Shown here in pieces: positions 1-5,332 of a stretch of 11,091 nucleotides of DNA. The notes under the pieces were generated by a model. It saw nothing but the letters and a program-made list of their open reading frames with translations, searched no databases and was not told the origin of the DNA. The first letter of the stretch is position 1. Each line of letters begins with the position of its first letter. The stretch is taken from NCBI GenBank assembly GCA_026706395.1, contig JAPOYU010000123.1, positions 1-11,091 on the forward strand, written 5' to 3'. A program made the position numbers and the translations under genes. This DNA comes from Chloroflexota bacterium. Lineage in GTDB: Bacteria; Chloroflexota; Anaerolineae; Aggregatilineales; Phototrophicaceae.

Positions 1-82
1 CCGGCGCCAGGCTGGCCGAAAAGAGCAGTGTCAAGATCAGTAATGGCAAAAGCAGCCGTCTAGCAAATGTGTTTCTCTTCAT
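1..82 (-). CDS. Partial ABC transporter substrate-binding protein, signal peptide only
   Basis: Only the first 27 codons lie in the window; the rest runs off the left edge. The translation starts MKRNTFARRLLLPLLILTLL. This is a basic N-terminus (K2, R3, R8, R9) followed by a long hydrophobic stretch ending in small residues (FSASLA), as in a Sec signal peptide. The ATG at 82-80 is preceded by AGGAG (plus-strand CTCCT at 93-97) at a 10-nt spacing, so the start is well supported. It lies 165 nt downstream of the permease on the same strand. In SsuABC/TauABC/ThiXYZ-type importers the missing partner at this point would be the periplasmic or extracellular binding protein. The exported nature is seen; the binding-protein role is inferred from position alone. 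No lipobox cysteine is visible in the part present. Confidence 0.6.
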   Translation of the reverse strand, partial: MKRNTFARRLLLPLLILTLLFSASLAP

Positions 83-200
83 GAGTTTCTTTCTCCTGTA
101 ATTCGCGTTGCTTGCTGACAGAAATAAGCGTGTGCTCCAATCGTTTCGATAGGCGCCTCCTCTCACAGGTCGCGTAGGGCAGGTAGGGCGCGTAGACACA

Positions 201-224
201 GCCCTTCGACATCGCCCTTCGACA
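201..224. repeat. Short direct repeat, two copies of GCCCTTCGACA
   Basis: GCCCTTCGACA occurs at 201-211 and again at 214-224, a 13-nt period. It lies in the 165-nt gap between the permease stop (248) and the binding-protein start (82). The surrounding sequence is otherwise unremarkable; short near-repeats of GTAGGGC sit just before it (175-189). The function is unknown. It resembles the short dispersed intergenic repeats seen in many environmental genomes rather than an operator. Confidence 0.45.
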
Positions 225-247
225 CTGACCGTCGACCGGGCGCTGGT

Positions 248-1057
248 CTATTCCGAACGCGGCGCCCAGCGCGTCAGATAATTGCCGATAATGCGTACCA
301 TGCGGTCCACAATCCACGATGTGATGCCGATGATGATGACACCCACTAGAATGGCGTCGGTCTGCAGGGTGCGCCGAGCGAGCATAATCATGTAACCAAG
401 CCCGCTCTGCGCTCCCATAAATTCCGAGGCGATAACCAGGGCGAACGAGAGGGCGACCGTCACTCTCATGCCAGCGATCAGCGGCGGTGTGATCGCTGGC
501 AGTATCACCGTCCGATAGATGGTCAGCCGATTGGCGCCCAAGGTACGAGCCGCCATGACGTAGATCGGGGATACGTGCTTGATCGCCTCTAATGTTGTCA
601 CTACCATCACGGTGAATCCGCCGAGAGCGGTCAGGATGAGCTTGCCCATATCGCCGATGCCGAACCAAAGAATGAAAAAAGGGATCAGGGCGACGGCGGG
701 GATAGGGCGCAGCGCTTCGATCAAGGGATCGAGAATGCTGTTGATCCACTTGTTCCAGCTCATGGCAATGCCGCACAAGACGCCCAGGATCGCTCCGGCC
801 AGCATTCCGACTACAACGCGATACATCGTCGCAATGAAGTATTCGACCAGCACGCCTTCCATCCGTCCGACAACCAGGACGGTGTCCATCGGGGAGGGAA
901 AGAACAGCTTAGGGATGAGAGAATCGGTGAAGTAGTACCAAACGACGATGACTAACAGCACAGTCAGGATACTGACGGTCGCCTCAGGAGTTAGTATTCG
1001 CTTCGCGCCGCTCTTTTGCTTGCGACCTTGCTCGTCTTTGCCCCGTGTCTCGGTCAT
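248..1057 (-). CDS. ABC transporter permease, SsuC/TauC (nitrate/sulfonate/taurine) family
   Basis: A 269-residue integral membrane protein that would form the transmembrane channel of an importer with the ATPase encoded just upstream. After a charged cytoplasmic N-terminus (1-22), hydrophobic segments lie near residues 25-43, 72-98, 120-132, 138-155, 198-211 and 235-250, about six in total, which is normal for this BPD_transp_1 family. The EAA-type coupling loop that contacts the ATPase is clear near 167-190 (AARTLGANRLTIYRTVILP). RPIPAVALIPFFILWFGIG (117-135) is also typical of the SsuC/TauC group. The frame stays open upstream into the ATPase gene. The ATG at 1057 was chosen because it lies 16 nt after the ATPase stop, has a GAGGG ribosome site, and gives the family length. 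The transported compound cannot be read from the permease. Confidence 0.93.
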   Translation of the reverse strand: MTETRGKDEQGRKQKSGAKRILTPEATVSILTVLLVIVVWYYFTDSLIPKLFFPSPMDTVLVVGRMEGVLVEYFIATMYRVVVGMLAGAILGVLCGIAMSWNKWINSILDPLIEALRPIPAVALIPFFILWFGIGDMGKLILTALGGFTVMVVTTLEAIKHVSPIYVMAARTLGANRLTIYRTVILPAITPPLIAGMRVTVALSFALVIASEFMGAQSGLGYMIMLARRTLQTDAILVGVIIIGITSWIVDRMVRIIGNYLTRWAPRSE

Positions 1058-1073
1058 GTCGCGTCCAGCCCTC

Positions 1074-1856
1074 TTAGGTCTCGCTTTCCTCGTCGTCCAC
1101 CAGCAGCTCACGGATGTGTCCGCGCAACTCCTGAAACTCATTGGATAATTTTATGGACGCGTCTCGTGGCCGGGCAAAGGGGATATCCAGCACAACCTGA
1201 ATTGTGCCCGGGCGCGAGGTCATCACCGCCACGCGATCCGCCAAGAAAATGGCTTCTTCCAAATCATGGGTCACAAAGAGCACGGTGCGCCGTTTATCGG
1301 TCTCGGTCACCGACAGCCGCATGAGGTCTTCTTGCATCTTCTCCTTGGTGATGGCATCGAGCGCGCCGAAGGGCTCATCCATTAGGAGCACTGTGGGATT
1401 GGTCGCATAGGCGCGGGCCAGGTCAACGCGTTTCTTCATACCGCCGGATAGCTCTTTGGGGTAGGCGTCACGGAACCCGCTTAATCCAACCAGATCGATC
1501 AGGTGACTGACGATCTCTTCCTGCTCTCGCTTGGCGGTCTTGGTCTGCTGCAAGCCATAGCCAATGTTCTGCGCAACGGTCATCCAAGGGAAGACGGCGT
1601 CGCCTTGGAAAACCACCGTCCGGTCTGGATCGGGTTCATGCACCGGCACGCCGCCAACCTGTATAGCGCCTCCGCTTGGCGACACAAGACCGGCGACAAT
1701 GAATACCAGAGTTGATTTGCCGCAGCCGGATGGACCGACCAGGCACATGAACTCGCCGGCCTGTACCTCGAGGTTCACATCTCTGAGCGCCTCGATTTGA
1801 CGAGCTGTGCCTTCGAAGGACTTCTGCACGTTCTGTATCTGGATATAAGCGCTCAT
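1074..1856 (-). CDS. ABC transporter ATP-binding protein, SsuB/TauB family
   Basis: A 260-residue cytoplasmic ATPase that powers the adjacent permease. All nucleotide-binding motifs are intact: Walker A GPSGCGKST (41-49), Q-loop glutamine 84 in VVFQGD, signature LSGGMKKR (136-143), Walker B VLLMDE (156-161), D-loop GALD (164-167), and switch histidine 197 in FVTHD. The FQGDAVFPW stretch after the Q-loop and the MDEPFGALD block are characteristic of the nitrate/sulfonate/taurine branch (SsuB, TauB, ThiZ). Its ATG at 1856 overlaps the stop of the upstream M24-like gene by one base (TGATG), which suggests translational coupling. The permease follows after 16 nt. Family assignment is firm; substrate is not determined. 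Confidence 0.95.
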   Translation of the reverse strand: MSAYIQIQNVQKSFEGTARQIEALRDVNLEVQAGEFMCLVGPSGCGKSTLVFIVAGLVSPSGGAIQVGGVPVHEPDPDRTVVFQGDAVFPWMTVAQNIGYGLQQTKTAKREQEEIVSHLIDLVGLSGFRDAYPKELSGGMKKRVDLARAYATNPTVLLMDEPFGALDAITKEKMQEDLMRLSVTETDKRRTVLFVTHDLEEAIFLADRVAVMTSRPGTIQVVLDIPFARPRDASIKLSNEFQELRGHIRELLVDDEESET

Positions 1857-3028
1857 CAGGCTCCGCTCGCCGCTCGCTGCAGCACAATGTTACAGGCGGT
1901 ATCGAAATAGCCGGACAATCGCTCCGCGCCTTCTTCGGTGATCAAGTAGCCCGATTCCCAGCGGATCCCCCATAGCTGCGGATGGAATATCGCCAGGTCG
2001 ATCAGCAAGACCATTCCGGGTTGAAACTCCCAATCCGGGTCCGGGCAAAGGAAGGGCGCTTCCGCCTCCAGCAAACCGCAAGAGTGAACTACTCCGTAGA
2101 TCTGGTGCTTCTCCAAATCAAAGCGCGCAAGCTCCCGGCGCGAAGAATGGTAAAGCTCGCTCGCCATGAGTCCCGGACGCAGTTGCGCTTCTATCGACTG
2201 GTAGACCGTGAACAAATCGCGGATATAGTCGCGCTGCGCTTGCGGAACCGCGCCGACGGTCAGCGGCACGCCGAGCGACGCGCAGTAGCCTTGGTATTTG
2301 GGGCTGATCCCGATCGTGATGAAGCTGCCATTGCCCAAGGGTCTTTGAGTCGGCCGGCCAAACACCGAATTTGTCCGTTCCTGGGAGGACAGAATCGTCG
2401 AATAGGCGTAGCCTTCGGCGCCTGCCGCGCGCATGGTTGCTTCCCCCACACCAGCCAAAGCCGCTTCGGTCATGCCGGGCCTCACCCCGTTGAGCATCGC
2501 TTCGAGGCCGGCGTCAACGATTCGGTATGCCGTCTTGATCTTGTCTATTTCGCTCGCTGACTTGATCTGGCGAGCGCGATGCACTGAGTCGGTGATATCC
2601 ACGATCTCGTCTGTCATCGACGACAATGCCTGGTAGAGCGTCATCGGCAAGAAGCCACTTCCAACCAGCCCAATCCGGCGAGGGGAGCCGCCGGCCAGTT
2701 CTGTCAGTACGTCAGCAGTATCTTCCCAATTGGTATTCGGATAAGCGGCGCCCCATGCCAAGAACAGGGAAATGACTCGGCTTTCCAATTCCGGCATGTG
2801 GGTCATGACAAAATTCGCCGTTTCGGGACCGACGAGAAGGCAAGGATCGCCGCTTGTCACCGAAATCGCGACGAGGCCGCGCTCAAATTGCGTCCAGATA
2901 TTCGTGAGGTAACAGGCATCCGCCATGTTGTACTCATCAAAATAAACTAGGATGAGGTCGAGGTCATTTTCCTGGCCTACTTGTGCGAGTTTGTCCCAGC
3001 GTCCGCGCAATTCTCCTATGTCTGCCAT
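1856..3028 (-). CDS. M24-family (creatinase/aminopeptidase P fold) protein with degenerate metal site
   Basis: A 390-residue protein with the two-part layout of creatinase and Xaa-Pro peptidases: an N-terminal creatinase-like domain (about 1-145) and a C-terminal pita-bread domain (about 155-385) opening with RQIKSASEIDKIK. My family-level alignment of the five usual M24 metal ligands (D, D, H, E, E) gives G240 (TIGIS), S251 (CASLG), H315 (VVHSCGL), D344 (LLIDLA) and E358 (RWESGY). Both aspartates are therefore gone, and one glutamate is aspartate. Creatinase and ectoine hydrolase are known family members that are not metal-dependent peptidases, so a small-molecule hydrolase is plausible, but the creatinase catalytic histidine is not evident either. 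The frame is open back to 3124. The ATG at 3028 is preferred because AGGAG lies 7 nt upstream; the in-frame ATG at 3034 is only one base from AGGAG. It overlaps the ATPase gene by one base, linking it to import. Confidence 0.85.
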   Translation of the reverse strand: MADIGELRGRWDKLAQVGQENDLDLILVYFDEYNMADACYLTNIWTQFERGLVAISVTSGDPCLLVGPETANFVMTHMPELESRVISLFLAWGAAYPNTNWEDTADVLTELAGGSPRRIGLVGSGFLPMTLYQALSSMTDEIVDITDSVHRARQIKSASEIDKIKTAYRIVDAGLEAMLNGVRPGMTEAALAGVGEATMRAAGAEGYAYSTILSSQERTNSVFGRPTQRPLGNGSFITIGISPKYQGYCASLGVPLTVGAVPQAQRDYIRDLFTVYQSIEAQLRPGLMASELYHSSRRELARFDLEKHQIYGVVHSCGLLEAEAPFLCPDPDWEFQPGMVLLIDLAIFHPQLWGIRWESGYLITEEGAERLSGYFDTACNIVLQRAASGA

Positions 3029-3323
3029 GGTCATACTCCTGTTCAATCGGTCGGCCGCTCTTCTGGGCTTTTGATTGTCTTGGGCTTCTATCGCCCTATG
3101 CCGCTCGCGCAGCCCACAATGCATACCTTCACTAGCTGTTTAGTCTCGCAGTGATGCGCTGATGACTTCACGCCTGCTGTGATGTCATAAAATGGCGGAG
3201 CGCAGTGCTGAAACGCGGCGGGGGATTTTGTCGGAAGAATCGCCACAAAGATTGATGGTCGGACAGTAACATTATTGCGCAATCTATATCATCAAGCTTC
3301 ACTCTATCGTTTGGAATGATCTC
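3029..3323. other. 295-nt non-coding gap between BtpA and M24-like genes
   Basis: No convincing gene lies here. A short minus-strand frame (3088-3282) has no family resemblance apart from a dinucleotide-binding-like stretch near its end. A perfect 10-bp palindrome ATTGCGCAAT sits at 3274-3283, about 250 nt upstream of the M24-like start. I see no strong -35/-10 pair, no T-tract terminator after the BtpA stop, and no riboswitch I recognise. The gap is long for an operon interior, so a separate promoter for the M24-ABC genes is possible. Confidence 0.4.
3036..3040 (-). promoter_or_regulatory. Ribosome binding site that sets the M24-like start
   Basis: On the minus strand AGGAG is followed by TATGACC and then ATG at 3028. 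The 7-nt spacing is ideal for the 3028 start, whereas the ATG at 3034 is only one base away. This removes 32 residues from the longest open frame, and those residues do not look like part of the fold. Confidence 0.6.
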
Positions 3324-4130
3324 TTAGCGTAACTCCTCCACTTTATCGATCAGCGCTCTTACGCGGTCCGTGTCGACCGGGTTTTCGAACAGGCCATCGC
3401 GCTTGAAAGCAGTGCCGATGATCGCGGCGTCGGCGATGTTCAATTGCTCGGCGACATTGGCGTGGTGAACGCCGGTATTGGCGACAACCGCGATTTCGGG
3501 CAGCGCGTCCTTCACCAGCTGCAGTGTAGCCGTTGATGTCTCTTCTCCGGCGGTCAAGCCTGAAATGCAAAGGGCATCGGGGCCGGTGTTAAAGACGGTT
3601 GAGCGGGCGACAGATACAATATCTCGATTGGCGAGATAAGCAGCAGCTTCAGGCAAGATATTGAAGAACAGCCGGATGCCCTTTCCCCCAATAGCGTGCT
3701 GATGGCGCACAATGGCGCCGCAGTTGGTATCCCACAATCCGAAATCACTGGCATACACGCCCGTGAAAATCTCGCGCACGAACTGGGCGCCGGTAGCGAC
3801 CGCGAGGTCAAGGGAGGCATAGGGGTCCCAGAGGACGTTGACGCCGAAGGGCACTCTGATATCGTCGTAAAGTTCGGTGATTACGCGAGCCATGGCGGCG
3901 ACAGTCACGCATTCCACTTTTGTGAGATAGGGCAAGCTGAATTCGTTGGAGAACATGATCCCGTCGACGCCGCCTTCTTGAAGGGCGTAAAGATTGGCCC
4001 GCGCATCGTCAACAACCGCGCGCAGACCGGTGGCGCCGTCATAATTTGGATCTCCAGGCAGCGCTTGCAAGTGGCACATGCCGATTACGGGTTTTCCAAC
4101 ACCAAACATCTCCTGCAGCCAATTCTTCAT
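3324..4130 (-). CDS. BtpA/SgcQ family TIM-barrel protein
   Basis: A 268-residue soluble protein matching the BtpA/SgcQ family along its whole length. Hallmarks are GMCHLQALPGDP (17-28), GGVDGIMFSNEF (53-64), VPFGVNVLWDP (93-103), the SGLTAGEETS block (190-199) and VVANTGVHHANV (215-226), in the order of a (beta/alpha)8 barrel. BtpA was named for a role in photosystem I stability in cyanobacteria. SgcQ lies in the E. coli sgc sugar-like cluster beside a DeoR regulator, SgcR. The DeoR neighbour 26 nt upstream here matches the SgcQ context and points to a catabolic enzyme, not photosynthesis. The exact reaction is unknown. The frame opens at a GTG (4136), but the ATG at 4130 sits 5 nt after GAGG and fits the family start (MKNWLQEMFG). 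Confidence 0.9.
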   Translation of the reverse strand: MKNWLQEMFGVGKPVIGMCHLQALPGDPNYDGATGLRAVVDDARANLYALQEGGVDGIMFSNEFSLPYLTKVECVTVAAMARVITELYDDIRVPFGVNVLWDPYASLDLAVATGAQFVREIFTGVYASDFGLWDTNCGAIVRHQHAIGGKGIRLFFNILPEAAAYLANRDIVSVARSTVFNTGPDALCISGLTAGEETSTATLQLVKDALPEIAVVANTGVHHANVAEQLNIADAAIIGTAFKRDGLFENPVDTDRVRALIDKVEELR

Positions 4131-4156
4131 CGGCACCTCAATACGCCGGTTATTTC

Positions 4157-4921
4157 TCAGGCGATCACTATGTCTATATCGTCCGCCACAAAAGCCGACA
4201 GCGCATCTCGTGAAGCATCATCCGTGACGATTGCGTCGATCTGGTCCAAGTCACATAGTTTGGCGAAGGCCACCTTCCCAAGCTTCGAACTATCCGCGAT
4301 GACGATACGCCGCTGTGAAGCGCGCATCGCCGCTCGCTTCACTTGCGCTTCATCCACGTTGTAGTCCGTGATTCCAAACTCTTGGTGGACGCCGGCAACT
4401 CCCATAACGAATACATCAAAGACCAGTTCTTCAAAGGCGCGCGTCGCCAGATGGCCTACCAGCGAGCGCTCTCTATTGCGCGTCTTCCCACCCGTGAGCA
4501 TCAATACGATACCGGGTTCATCGGCGAGGATTGCGGCCGCCCAAAGGTTCGACGTCAGCACCGTCAAGTTTTGGCGACCCTTGAGCGCGCGCGCCACCTG
4601 CACCGCGGTGGTGCCAACATCAAGAATTACGGTTTCGCCTTCGCGCAACAGCGATGCCGCGCGCTTTCCAATGCGAGCTTTTGCATTTGAATTGGTATCC
4701 TTGCGGAGTATGTACGGAGGCTCGTAGCTTAGTGAGGTTACGCTTACCGCGCCACCTCGCCTGCGCTTCAGCAGGCCCTCGCGCTCCAGCGCCTCAAGGT
4801 CTCGGCGAATGGTCATATCAGAGACCTTGGTCATTTGGCTTAGCTCACCGACGGCAACGCGACCGGTCGCATCCAAGACCCGCATGATCACCGTCCGCCG
4901 TTCGCCAGCGCTCAATTTCAT
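4157..4921 (-). CDS. DeoR-family transcriptional regulator
   Basis: A 254-residue DNA-binding repressor-type protein. The N-terminal winged helix-turn-helix covers about residues 6-58, with the family pattern GRVAVGELSQM...VSDMTIRRDLEALEREGLL and the wing RRRGGA. The C-terminal DeoRC effector domain (about 80-235) shows DVGTT (101-105), TSNLWAA (123-129), LTGGKTRNRERSLVG (142-156), TDYNVDEAQVKRAAM (185-199) and ADSSKLGKVAFAKLC (209-223). Known relatives usually respond to phosphorylated sugars or similar metabolites. The gene is adjacent to and divergent from the Opp/Dpp operon and heads the leftward genes. No start has a good Shine-Dalgarno. I use the ATG at 4921, which gives the usual N-terminus; the ATG at 4987 would add 22 polar residues and also lies downstream of the predicted promoter. 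Confidence 0.92.
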   Translation of the reverse strand: MKLSAGERRTVIMRVLDATGRVAVGELSQMTKVSDMTIRRDLEALEREGLLKRRRGGAVSVTSLSYEPPYILRKDTNSNAKARIGKRAASLLREGETVILDVGTTAVQVARALKGRQNLTVLTSNLWAAAILADEPGIVLMLTGGKTRNRERSLVGHLATRAFEELVFDVFVMGVAGVHQEFGITDYNVDEAQVKRAAMRASQRRIVIADSSKLGKVAFAKLCDLDQIDAIVTDDASRDALSAFVADDIDIVIA

Positions 4922-5026
4922 GGCACTGTACGATCTGCCGTTGGTAATCTTATTGTCAACATCTTGTGTGTCATCTAAAACGTTCATATCCAAAGCAGTT
5001 GTCCAAAGAAACAAGAATTTTGTTGA

Positions 5027-5055
5027 ATTTTAACCTGTTGCGCTGTCAATGTCAA
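5027..5055 (-). promoter_or_regulatory. Promoter for the DeoR-led leftward genes
   Basis: On the minus strand a perfect -35 TTGACA (5055-5050) is followed by a 17-nt spacer and a -10 TAAAAT (5032-5027, five of six consensus bases). Transcription would start near 5020. That leaves about 33 nt before the ATG at 4987 or about 99 nt before the ATG at 4921, and argues against the TTG start at 5014. A second TTGACA directly follows the first (5049-5044), making a tandem that could double as a regulator site. Confidence 0.65.
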
Positions 5056-5075
5056 ATAATCAGGAGGAAGGGGGA

Positions 5076-5162
5076 GTGGCTAATGTTGAGGATATAAGCT
5101 GCCTGCGATCTTGTCAAAAATCTCTGCGCCTTCTGTGTTCTCCCTATTTTGGAGCTTTGTAG
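5076..5162 (+). CDS. Possible 28-residue small ORF with a strong ribosome site
   Basis: A GTG at 5076 is preceded by AGGAGG (5062-5067) at a spacing of 8 nt, the strongest Shine-Dalgarno in the window. The frame encodes MANVEDISCLRSCQKSLRLL and eight more residues ending CSPYFGAL, then TAG at 5160-5162. It contains three cysteines. No family is recognised. It sits 170 nt upstream of the peptide-binding protein gene, but also upstream of that gene's predicted promoter, and its 3' half overlaps repeat-like DNA. It could therefore be chance, a relic or a leader peptide. Confidence 0.2.
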   Translation: MANVEDISCLRSCQKSLRLLCSPYFGAL

Positions 5163-5182
5163 GGGCGAGCCTTGGCTCGCCC
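5158..5182. repeat. GTAGGG palindromic repeat, copy 1
   Basis: TGTAG is followed by a perfect 9-bp inverted repeat: GGGCGAGCC (5163-5171), loop TT, GGCTCGCCC (5174-5182). No T-run follows on either strand, so a rho-independent terminator is not indicated. A related copy lies at 10917-10941 with the same TGTAGGG lead and the same TCGCCC end. Two copies in 11 kb, both intergenic, suggest a dispersed REP-like or MITE-like family. Confidence 0.7.
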
Positions 5183-5238
5183 GTCTCACTCGACGCAGAG
5201 ACATATCCACCTTGTTAGACACTCTTATCGCTAGGAAT

Positions 5239-5251
5239 TTTGACAGTCAAA
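5239..5251. promoter_or_regulatory. Candidate operator palindrome TTTGAC-A-GTCAAA
   Basis: A 13-bp palindrome with 6-bp arms around a central A overlaps the -35 box of the promoter for the peptide-importer operon. The half-site GTCAAA recurs at 5051-5056 within the -35 region of the DeoR promoter and at 5113-5118. A repressor bound here would block RNA polymerase. The DeoR-family protein next door is the obvious candidate, but this is inference. Confidence 0.4.
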
Positions 5252-5268
5252 TGCATTTTCGTTAGGCT
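5240..5268 (+). promoter_or_regulatory. Promoter for the peptide-importer operon
   Basis: A perfect -35 TTGACA (5240-5245), a 17-nt spacer, then TAGGCT (5263-5268) as a weak -10 with three of six consensus bases. The predicted start near 5275 leaves a leader of about 58 nt to the ATG at 5333. A weak -10 with a strong -35 is compatible with regulated use. Confidence 0.45.
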
Positions 5269-5332
5269 ATGCTGAGCTTCAAGCATTTTGTGACGCGGCT
5301 GCAAACAAGACAAGTGAACAGGAGACATCTAC

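Larger units (their letters stand above)
4922..5332. other. 411-nt divergent control region
   Basis: This region separates the leftward DeoR gene from the rightward peptide-importer operon. It is AT-richer than the genes. It contains a promoter facing each way, four copies of the hexamer TGTCAA (4954, 5044, 5050, 5112) on the plus strand, a TTTGAC/GTCAAA palindrome (5239-5251), a possible 28-codon ORF (5076-5162), and a perfect stem repeat (5163-5182). There is no tRNA or rRNA-like sequence, and I recognise no riboswitch. Confidence 0.6.

Noticed and set aside
60..776. 238-codon minus-strand open frame
   Set aside because: It is antiphase to the permease, with arginine-rich low-complexity composition and no family resemblance; the permease frame has clear membrane helices and an EAA loop.
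1982..2560. 192-codon plus-strand open frame
   Set aside because: It lies opposite the M24-like gene, which has recognisable domain structure and a good start. This frame has no motifs or ribosome site.
3324..4130. BtpA-family protein as evidence for photosynthesis
   Set aside because: No other photosynthesis gene is present. The DeoR neighbour matches the SgcQ-type catabolic context found in non-photosynthetic bacteria.
3696..4364. 222-codon plus-strand open frame
   Set aside because: It spans opposite two confident genes (BtpA and DeoR) and their junction, with no recognisable domain.
5044..5055. Tandem TGTCAATGTCAA as the start of a CRISPR or longer repeat array
   Set aside because: There are only two 6-bp units and no spacers. 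It is better explained as -35 sequence and possible regulator half-sites.
5163..5182. Perfect hairpin read as a rho-independent terminator
   Set aside because: No T-run follows on either strand, and a related copy elsewhere makes a dispersed repeat the better reading.
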